Shown: positions 8,301 through 12,922 of the stretch, one piece after another
Numbering within the stretch: the first letter of the stretch is position 1
Layout of the letters: each line of letters starts with the position of its first letter
Assembly (NCBI GenBank): GCA_903901395.1
Contig: CAIUQW010000205.1
Coordinates: 1 to 13,649, forward strand
DNA from: an uncultured Chlorobiales bacterium
GTDB taxonomy: Bacteria > Bacteroidota > Chlorobiia > Chlorobiales > Chlorobiaceae
Reading direction: 5' to 3'
DNA length: 13,649 nt
Made by a program: the position numbers and the translations under genes
The notes under the pieces: generated by a model
Seen by the model: the letters and a program-made list of their open reading frames with translations, nothing else
Told to the model about the DNA's origin: nothing
Databases searched by the model: none

Positions 8301-9048
8301 AACGTGGCACCAGTTGGGCACGTTGGCTCAGGATCAACAAAATTATGCAGATGCGGAACTGTACTACAAAGAGGCGCTTGCAATCCAGATTGAATACAAT
8401 GCCCAGTATACGCAGGCGGGCACACTATACCAGTTGGGCATGTTGGCTCAGGATCAACAAAACTATGCAGATGCGGAACAGTACTACAAGGATGCACTGG
8501 AGATTTGTAAGAAGCAAGGTGCTCAATATGAAAAATACCGCCCTCTGCACCAGCTGGGCTCGTTGGCTGAGGAACTGCGAAAATATGAAGAGGCGGAGCA
8601 TTACTACAAGGAGGCGCTTGCGATCAATATTGAGTTCAATGATCGGTATGGGCAGGCGGGTGCACTACACCATTTGGGCAGGGTAGCTCAGGGTCAGCGG
8701 AAGTATGAAGATGCAGAGCGTTACTACAAGGAGGCGCTTGCGATCAATATTGAGTTCAATGCTCGATATGATCAGGCTAAAACTTTAGGTCAATTGGGTG
8801 TTTTAGCCGAAGATCTACAGGAGTGGAAGGACGCGCAGGTTTATTCTCTGGCTGCTGCAGCGATATTTATTGAGTTTATGGATAGGCTCAATTTGCTAAT
8901 TGCGCTTGGATTGCTTGGCCGCATCTGGCGGGCGACTAAAGATCGTAGTCTTGTCGAAAAGGTTGCGGCTTTGCTGAACATCACCGCATCGGAGTGCGAA
9001 ACGTTGCTCGACAAAATGGCAGAGGCATCCGAAAGTGAAGAGGAGTAG
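5356..9048 (+). CDS. CHAT protease, NB-ARC and TPR STAND protein
   Basis: From the ATG at 5356 the product is 1230 residues; an upstream TTG at 5317 would add 13 residues but overlaps the previous gene and has no ribosome binding site. Residues 1-400 carry a CHAT caspase-like protease: MLHLDLHG with the likely catalytic His227, and VALNACQSGK with the likely Cys307. An NB-ARC ATPase follows: P-loop GMGGAGKST (456-464), Walker B LLMLDN with Asp534, a sensor arginine in LLGSRGDE, and GGYPLAMEV (638-646) in the GLPL position. After a helical linker come tetratricopeptide repeats from about residue 840, including five 40-residue units (8221-8820). The dyad and Walker motifs are intact, so it is probably a working switch that unleashes a protease when the repeats sense a trigger. 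Substrate and trigger are unknown. Two small membrane-protein genes precede it. Confidence 0.92.
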   Translation: MAISIFIEEQSREGESFKATVQIESQGKSDPLLISNPASPEQERELEWYFEEWLNFPFTDTIRAERAAGFIRKYGEALFRQVFRSDPDVYAAYQSTMRDGGVMLQVIGSPEFHALHWEALKDPNLPHPLAVLQPVVRKNRQAVLNPATLPEAPELRVLLVTARPSGSRDVGYRTISRPLIEALETGKLRATIDIVRPGTFEALLHHLEKTQLDHGRGYYHMLHLDLHGAVLTYAEYQQVASKEAASSAHLFKGYGSSEVEPYDGEKAFLLFENEESQDGNGGVLVSAENIANQLRMHQIPIVALNACQSGKQLGNTATETSLGSRLLASGAQLVIAMGYSVTVSAARIFMTRFYQELLAGRGPASAIRAARLELHRNKARRAAYNKEIDLEDWMLPVIYQNSPPQFRFTAAAPGAVPSAPRYSHPKPLYGFFGRDLDVLEIERRLLLRSNLLLVQGMGGAGKSTLLHHLGWWWQKTRFVEQVFYFGYDLKAWRLPEIIRTIGEQLGLPQSGRMQDDREGVVRALKHTRHLLMLDNMESITGERLSIPNTLNETERQELKGFLLELLDGKTLMLLGSRGDEAWLHPNPLSKHRIYDLPGLDKEASSQLADKILKQIFAPNYPDDDKHRDAFKRLMKLLGGYPLAMEVVLSNLARSTPAEVLDRLEAADIDLDNQSATAGKTDSIIKCIDYSHSNLSEPAQQLLLTLAPFTGVVNKGLLKHYSERLLAQPALDGLPCDKWDEVLREAEKMGLLKPHENEGFAAIGYLSLQPVFPFFLKSRLNDPAQAERKEAIETAFREHYEMIGEDFRELTNSKEADQQQAGYALIGVEYENLYTALQIALRQQMSIGSVFYPLSKYLDKTQQHQQGLELGRQVMKALESYPEELMQGQIGQEFVGVLCDSIGKTFYLLQQFQEAEEAYSKALELNDMLLELTSQKKRIGRATILHQLGVSAQKQRKFEEAERCYKEALVIKIKNNHRYEQIETWHQLGTLAQDQQNYADAELYYKEALAIQIEYNAQYTQAGTLYQLGMLAQDQQNYADAEQYYKDALEICKKQGAQYEKYRPLHQLGSLAEELRKYEEAEHYYKEALAINIEFNDRYGQAGALHHLGRVAQGQRKYEDAERYYKEALAINIEFNARYDQAKTLGQLGVLAEDLQEWKDAQVYSLAAAAIFIEFMDRLNLLIALGLLGRIWRATKDRSLVEKVAALLNITASECETLLDKMAEASESEEE
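8221..8820 (+). repeat. Five tandem 120-base TPR-coding units
   Basis: Five head-to-tail 120-base units encode 40-residue tetratricopeptide repeats of the form KYEDAERYYKEALAI, a spacer, then LHQLGxLAQ. Units 4 and 5 share 41 identical consecutive bases (8601-8641 and 8721-8761). The ends of units 1 and 2 are nearly identical over about 33 bases (ending at 8340 and 8460). Identity at the DNA level, beyond what protein function needs, suggests recent duplication or gene conversion. Flanking repeats before 8221 and after 8820 are divergent. Confidence 0.9.
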
Positions 9049-9622
9049 AACAGCTGCCGAACAACACCTCTGTTCCGCGCTCAGCGTTTGATGAGTGAGC
9101 CTGAGTAGATCGAGGCGGCTTTGCCGACGATTTTCCAGATCATCGGGCTGGTGAGGAGCGGCACCTGCTGCTTCAGGAAGGTCATGTTCAGGAGCAACTG
9201 GCGGTTGTTCTTGACGATTTCGCCGGTGCAGTTGATCGCGCCCATTTCACCGGACAAGCTGAGGTCATCGAGCATTCACGTCAAGTGGCGGGAGCGTGAG
9301 TCATCATTGCTCTCAGTCTTGTCTCCAAGAGGCAGATCGATCTTAACCACTCTGTCGGGTTTTTTCCCTTTAAATCCTTCCTGGCGGGTTGGATGCTTGC
9401 CAGTGCCGTGAGTATATTTCCGCCCGTCCTGCGCCGGTGATGCTGTCCATAACTGCCGCTGGGCGTAACCCGACATCCATCGTCATCATTTCCGCAGTAT
9501 CATCCACAACATGAAAAGAGAGTCGCAGTTCGCCGTAACATAAGCGCTGAGTCTCGCCGCGCGGAGTGCACGGTGCTCTATGATCATTAATAATAAACAG
9601 TTATTGAAAGGAGTCATTCGCT
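9049..9622. other. Junction between the STAND island and the sulfur genes
   Basis: This 574-base gap contains the minus-strand 64-codon frame at 9081-9275 and, further right, another minus-strand open stretch (9370-9600) with protein-like content (for example GELRLSFHVVDDTAEMM) but no suitable start. It ends in the promoter and leader of the rhodanese gene, where TATGATCAT (9579-9587) partly resembles the motif upstream of the exporter and dsrC. No clear terminator follows the CHAT gene. I read it as a patchwork of old gene remnants. Confidence 0.5.
9081..9275 (-). pseudogene. 64-codon minus-strand frame, probable 3' remnant of a larger gene
   Basis: The frame runs from ATG (9275) to TGA (9081) and begins directly after an in-frame TGA. 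Third codon positions are overwhelmingly G or C (ATC, CTC, AAC, GGC, ACC), like the nearby GC-rich genes, so the sequence has been under coding selection. The peptide has a glycine-containing start (GEMGAINCTGEIV), a hydrophobic middle (LLLNMTFLKQQVPLLTSP) and an aromatic, basic end (IYSGSLIKR). It reads like the C terminus of a larger protein rather than a complete small one, and no ribosome binding site precedes the ATG. I recognise no family. It could also be a real short gene. Confidence 0.4.
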
Positions 9623-10093
9623 ATGGTGCGTTTTATAGAGTTGGTGCGGCACTGCCTGCTCGACGTGAAGGAAATCCTGCCGTGGCATCTTGTGGATCGC
9701 CTGAAGGAGAATCCCGGCCTGCTTATTCTCGACGTTCGCGAGCGGAACGAGTTCGACGCCATGCACATTACCGGCTCTCTCAACGTGCCGCGCGGCATAC
9801 TCGAGTCGGCCTGCGAGTGGGATTTCGAGGAGACGGAGCCGGAGCTGGTCAATGCGCGGCAGCGTGAAGTCGTGGTGGTCTGCCGTTCGGGCCATCGCAG
9901 CATTCTTGCCTCCCATTCACTGCATGTGCTCGGGTTTGAAAACGTTGTCTCGCTTCAATCAGGCCTGCGCGGCTGGAACGACTACGAAGAACCGCTGGTG
10001 AACCGGGCAGGGGAGACGGTCGATCCTGATTTTGCGGACAAATACTTCACCGCCAAGCTTCGCCCCGACCAGATGCGCCCAAAGAGCGTGTGA
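9623..10093 (+). CDS. Rhodanese-like sulfurtransferase
   Basis: The ATG at 9623 follows AAAGGAG (9607-9613). The 156-residue product is a single rhodanese domain with a short N-terminal helix. The signature LLILDVRERNEFDAMHI (about 33-49) is followed by NVPRG, and the active-site loop VVVCRSGHRS places the catalytic cysteine at 87. GLRGW near 112 is the usual closing motif. Such enzymes carry sulfane sulfur as a persulfide on the cysteine and pass it to acceptors such as TusA. With tusA and dsrC downstream, a role in feeding sulfur into the cytoplasmic oxidation route is likely, but the direct partner is inferred. About 40 residues follow the core (ETVDPDFADKYF, then a basic end). No signal peptide is seen, so it should be cytoplasmic. 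Confidence 0.9.
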   Translation: MVRFIELVRHCLLDVKEILPWHLVDRLKENPGLLILDVRERNEFDAMHITGSLNVPRGILESACEWDFEETEPELVNARQREVVVVCRSGHRSILASHSLHVLGFENVVSLQSGLRGWNDYEEPLVNRAGETVDPDFADKYFTAKLRPDQMRPKSV

Positions 10094-10122
10094 TGATAAA
10101 ATAATAGTAGTGAATTTACATT

Positions 10123-10140
10123 ACCATATGGTCATATAGT
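10123..10140 (+). promoter_or_regulatory. Operator-like 18-base motif upstream of the exporter gene
   Basis: ACCATATGGTCATATAGT contains the inverted repeat ATATG/CATAT (5+2+5; eight pairs with one mismatch over the full site). Its right half overlaps TATAGT (10135-10140), a fair -10 hexamer, with no good -35 at the right spacing. It ends 129 bases before the exporter ATG. A nearly identical copy lies upstream of dsrC (12354-12371). A regulator bound here would cover the -10 region, or an activator could replace the missing -35. Sequence sharing is seen; regulation is inferred. Confidence 0.55.
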
Positions 10141-10268
10141 GATTTTTCTGCTTGCCTTCGAGCGTTCTTTTCTTATTTTTGTTACGCAATCTCGGGATTG
10201 TGTTCATCGAAGAGCACCTGGACTCACCATTCCGGGAATCAGTAACACACATTGATCAAAGGAGCCTG

Positions 10269-11390
10269 ATGGGGAACAAGAAGAGCGACCGTGACGAGGT
10301 TATCGATAAATCGCTGAAGCATGTCGATACGGAAATTCCAACCGAAGAGCAGATTCATGAGGCCGAGAAATACGGCTTTCACGGTCAGGTTCAGGCGGCC
10401 AAAGTCAGGTTCGACAAGTATTTCCCCGGCGTTCTCGCTTCGATAACCGTCGCGGCGGCGGCAACCTTCCTCTCCGACCACTACGGTGCGCCGACGATGC
10501 TCTTTGCGCTGCTGATCGGCATGGCCTTCCGCTTCCTCTCCGAAGATGAAGGGCGGGCGCTGGTCGGCATCCAGTTCGCCTCCACCACCGTGCTTCGGAT
10601 TGGCGTCGCGCTGCTCGGTATGCGTATTACCCTCGGGCAGATTCAGTCGCTCGGCGTCAAGCCGGTTGCGATGGTCTTTTTCTCGGTTCTGCTCACCATA
10701 CTTTTCGGACTCGCCCTTTCCAAAATTATGGGACGCGGCAAAAGATTCGGCCTTCTGACCGGCGGCAGCGTCGGTATCTGCGGCGCGTCGGCGGCGTTGG
10801 CCATTTCGGCCATCCTCCCGCAGGACGAGTACAGCGAGCGCAACACCATCTTCACGGTCATCAGCGTCACCGCTCTGAGCACGATCGCCATGATCGCCTA
10901 TCCGCTCGTGTCGCACTGGTTTGGCCTCGACCACCGGGCGGCGGGTATCTTCCTCGGCGGTACGATCCATGACGTGGCGCAGGTAGTCGGCGCGGGTTAT
11001 TCGGTCTCCCCGGAGACCGGCGATACTGCGACTGTCATCAAGCTGCTTCGCGTTTCGATGCTGGTGCCGGTCGTCTTCACGCTCTCGCTGATTTTCCACA
11101 CGAGGAACCAGAAGGATGGCAATGCTCCGAAGCGCATGCTTCTGCCGCCGTTCATCATCTTTTTCGTCGTCTTTGTCGGCATCAACAGCCTTGGCATCGT
11201 TCCGAAACCGGCCACGACGTTCATCAACGACGCCTCCCGCTGGTGCCTGGTGACGGCGATTGGCGCGCTTGGCATGAAAACGTCGCTGAAATCGCTCTTC
11301 GAGGTTGGCTGGAAGCCGGTCTCGATCATGGTCGCCGAAACGGTGTTTCTCGCCGCGATGGTGCTCGGCACTGTAGTCTGGATGCCCTGA
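10269..11390 (+). CDS. YeiH-family putative sulfate/sulfite exporter
   Basis: The ATG at 10269 follows AAAGGAG (10259-10265); an upstream TTG frame (10152) has no ribosome binding site and would translate across the promoter motif. The 373-residue product has a charged cytoplasmic N terminus of about 50 residues, then about ten hydrophobic helices (starting VLASITVAAAATFLS). The conserved GGSVGICGASAALA (165-178) and GGTIHDVAQVVGAG mark the UPF0324/YeiH family, described as putative sulfate exporters of the inner membrane. The family's substrate is mostly inferred; members near sulfonate or sulfite metabolism genes are proposed to export sulfite or sulfate. Here, between a rhodanese and tusA-dsrC, export of sulfite or sulfate made by DsrAB is a sensible guess. 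The N-terminal extension is hydrophilic and longer than I expect for the core fold. Confidence 0.88.
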   Translation: MGNKKSDRDEVIDKSLKHVDTEIPTEEQIHEAEKYGFHGQVQAAKVRFDKYFPGVLASITVAAAATFLSDHYGAPTMLFALLIGMAFRFLSEDEGRALVGIQFASTTVLRIGVALLGMRITLGQIQSLGVKPVAMVFFSVLLTILFGLALSKIMGRGKRFGLLTGGSVGICGASAALAISAILPQDEYSERNTIFTVISVTALSTIAMIAYPLVSHWFGLDHRAAGIFLGGTIHDVAQVVGAGYSVSPETGDTATVIKLLRVSMLVPVVFTLSLIFHTRNQKDGNAPKRMLLPPFIIFFVVFVGINSLGIVPKPATTFINDASRWCLVTAIGALGMKTSLKSLFEVGWKPVSIMVAETVFLAAMVLGTVVWMP

Positions 11391-11606
11391 TATTCTGTTT
11401 TTCAGCGGCAGGGTGCGTTTTTTCGCGACATATTTTGTGGTATTGAATGATTTTGTTGCAAGGGGTCTTCGGCGCGTTTATTATCTTTGGAGTTACTTTT
11501 TATTAGTAGCTGTTCCTGAAAACGATATGGCCGTCGGAGAGACTGTAACCGGTTTTTCTGCAAGCTTATAGCATTCTGAAAAGGGCAAAGGGCAGTTTTT
11601 TTACGT

Positions 11607-11629
11607 TTCGTGCACCGTGGTCGCACGAA
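11607..11629. promoter_or_regulatory. 7+9+7 inverted repeat before tusA
   Basis: TTCGTGC (11607-11613) and GCACGAA (11623-11629) are perfect inverted copies with a nine-base spacer, 39 bases before the tusA ATG. A seven-T run precedes it. It could be an operator or a leader hairpin. No T tract follows, so it is not a terminator on this strand. Confidence 0.4.
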
Positions 11630-11668
11630 CATTCAATTAATGACAAGCAATACAACAAGGAGCTTTTT

Positions 11669-11905
11669 ATGAGCGAAATCGTCAGCGATATGGAGCTGGA
11701 CTGCAAAGGCATGAACTGTCCTTTGCCGATTCTCAAAACCAAGAAAGCTATCGACGGTCTACAGAGCGGTCAGGTACTCAAAATGATCGCCACCGATCCC
11801 GGTTCGGTCAAGGATATGGATTCATGGGCGAAACGTACCGGTCACGACCTGATCGGGCATACCGAAGCCGGTGAAGTACATACCTACTACATCAGGAAAA
11901 AATGA
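11669..11905 (+). CDS. tusA: TusA sulfur-carrier protein
   Basis: The ATG at 11669 follows AAGGAG (11658-11663). The 78-residue product has the size and fold pattern of TusA/SirA: strand MELDCKGMNCPLPILKTKKA with the signature Cys17-Pro-Leu-Pro, a helix, and the strand VLKMIATDPGSVKDM, ending in a beta strand (HTYYIRKK). Cys17 is the expected persulfide carrier; a second cysteine at 12 is also common. In sulfur oxidisers TusA passes sulfur from rhodanese-type donors toward DsrE/F/H and DsrC, in the cytoplasm. It lies upstream of dsrC, separated by a hairpin and a long gap, so it is probably its own transcription unit. The 278-base gap before it has a half-match to the shared motif (ACGATATGGCC at 11522-11532). 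Confidence 0.95.
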   Translation: MSEIVSDMELDCKGMNCPLPILKTKKAIDGLQSGQVLKMIATDPGSVKDMDSWAKRTGHDLIGHTEAGEVHTYYIRKK

Positions 11906-11914
11906 TTTCATGCG

Positions 11915-11950
11915 GCGCTCTCCGTTTTGTCGCAGAATGACGGAGAGCGC
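11915..11950 (+). terminator. Strong 11-pair hairpin after tusA
   Basis: GCGCTCTCCGT (11915-11925) pairs perfectly with ACGGAGAGCGC (11940-11950) around a 14-base loop, nine bases after the tusA stop. Only TT follows the stem, so it may be a 3' end or stabilising hairpin rather than a classical rho-independent terminator. Confidence 0.6.
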
Positions 11951-12353
11951 TTCACGGATTACTGGACAAGTTCTGATTAAAATTAATGTTAACTCATTTC
12001 AAGATCAGGAAAACCCCCTTGCTAATGCCAGCTCGCAACCTCCTGCTCTCTGCGTATTGCGCCCATGACGTTCTTCCCGTGGTGCGGTTTCTTCAGAGCG
12101 GAATCCCAAATCCGCAAAAGTTCTGCCGATTCCGATTTTCTCGAAAATAAAGCTGGAGACTCACTACCAGTGGACGACGGATTTTTCTGTCTCGCCACGC
12201 TTTCCGTATTTGCCTGTAGCCGATAACGTTTGAAAAAACAAACGGATGCCGATAATCCGAAGGGGGAAAAAGTTCTGTTGATCGCTTCGTTTTTTTCGAT
12301 CTGATTTTGGAAAAAAGCAGGGAGCCGCTTGAAAAAAAGAACATTATTTGTTA

Positions 12354-12371
12354 ACTATATGCTCATATAAT
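12354..12371 (+). promoter_or_regulatory. Operator-like motif with -10 hexamer upstream of dsrC
   Basis: ACTATATGCTCATATAAT contains ATATG/CATAT (12357-12361, 12364-12368), extendable to six pairs, and ends in a perfect -10 hexamer TATAAT (12366-12371). It matches the site upstream of the exporter gene at 15 of 18 positions and at almost the same distance from the start (126 bases here, 129 there). No good -35 lies 16-18 bases upstream, which fits regulated transcription. The regulator is unknown. Confidence 0.6.
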
Positions 12372-12496
12372 AGAGACAAACCTGGTCATAAAAATCACCA
12401 GATTACTGTCGTCTTTCATTGCGTTTTTCGGCAGGAGCGGTTTTGTCCTGTTTTAAATCAAATATCACCATTACAATCATTTCAAGGAGAATCATT

Positions 12497-12832
12497 ATGT
12501 CGATTACGGTTAATGGCGTGAGCGTCGAGACGGACGAGAACGGTTATCTGGTGAACCTCGATGACTGGAGCGAGGATGTTGCGGTGAAGATCGCCGAGGG
12601 CGAGGATATTTCGATGGAGGAGAGTCACTGGGATTTGATCAAGTTCCTCCGTAATTACTACAAAGAGTACCAGATCGCGCCTGCCGTGAAGGTTTTGACC
12701 AAGGCGGTCGCCAGCGAGAAGGGCATGGACAAGAAAGAGGCGTCGGAGTTTCTGTACGCGATGTTCCCGAAAGGCCCGGCGTTGCAGGCTTGCAAGATTG
12801 CCGGTCTTCCCAAGCCGACCGGTTGCGTCTGA
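12497..12832 (+). CDS. dsrC: DsrC sulfur carrier and DsrAB partner
   Basis: The ATG at 12497 follows CAAGGAG (12483-12489); an upstream in-frame ATG at 12419 would add 26 residues of non-family sequence. The 111-residue product is a full-length DsrC/TusE-family protein: SITVNGVSVETDENGYLVNLDDW at the start is split here as ITVNGV, ETDENGYL and LDDWSED, then IKFLRNYYKEY, and the mobile C-terminal arm with both conserved cysteines, Cys99 (ACKIAG) and the penultimate Cys110 (PTGCV). These two cysteines carry sulfur or form the trisulfide that is the substrate or product of DsrAB, so this is a true DsrC and not a single-cysteine relative. dsrA follows after 90 bases with a hairpin between. It acts in the cytoplasm, shuttling to DsrAB and the membrane DsrMKJOP complex. 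Confidence 0.97.
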   Translation: MSITVNGVSVETDENGYLVNLDDWSEDVAVKIAEGEDISMEESHWDLIKFLRNYYKEYQIAPAVKVLTKAVASEKGMDKKEASEFLYAMFPKGPALQACKIAGLPKPTGCV

Positions 12833-12862
12833 TCGCTGCCTGAGGCAACCCACAATGAATAT

Positions 12863-12891
12863 GGCCGACGATCCGTCTTTGGACGTCGGCC
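12863..12891 (+). terminator. Hairpin between dsrC and dsrA, possible attenuator
   Basis: GGCCGACG (12863-12870) pairs with CGTCGGCC (12884-12891), and after a bulged A three more pairs (TCC/GGA) close a GTCTTT loop. Only TT follows, so read-through is expected. The position suggests partial termination or mRNA processing that gives more dsrC than dsrAB transcript, as DsrC is needed in excess. This role is inferred. Confidence 0.6.
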
Positions 12892-12922
12892 TTCAACGTA
12901 TCTGAGAATCAAAGGAGGCAAC

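Larger units (their letters stand above)
11906..12496. other. Long leader and promoter region of dsrC
   Basis: This 591-base gap holds the tusA hairpin, no convincing gene, and the dsrC promoter region. A small hairpin, CGTTTG/CAAACG (12227-12244), is bracketed by direct copies of GCCGATAA (12219-12226 and 12248-12255). The AT-rich end carries the shared 18-base motif. A minus-strand open frame at 12093-12344 is basic and low in recognisable structure and is taken as chance. The leader from the -10 to the dsrC ATG is about 120 bases. Confidence 0.6.

Noticed and set aside
8270..8497. Repetitive minus-strand frame
   Set aside because: A shadow of the tandem TPR-coding units on the other strand.
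8221..8820. Regular 120-base repeats as a CRISPR array
   Set aside because: Units are in frame, degenerate and encode TPR residues; there are no short identical repeats with unique spacers.
9276..9476. 66-codon minus-strand frame
   Set aside because: Low-complexity basic peptide without a ribosome binding site; ends directly before the better-supported 9081-9275 frame.
10152..10268. TTG start extending the exporter
   Set aside because: The ATG at 10269 has a strong ribosome binding site, and the extension has no family-like sequence.
12093..12344. 83-codon minus-strand frame upstream of dsrC
   Set aside because: Basic, aromatic-rich chance translation of an AT-rich stretch with no ribosome binding site or domain.
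12419..12496. ATG adding 26 residues to DsrC
   Set aside because: The ATG at 12497 has a clear ribosome binding site and gives the normal DsrC N terminus.
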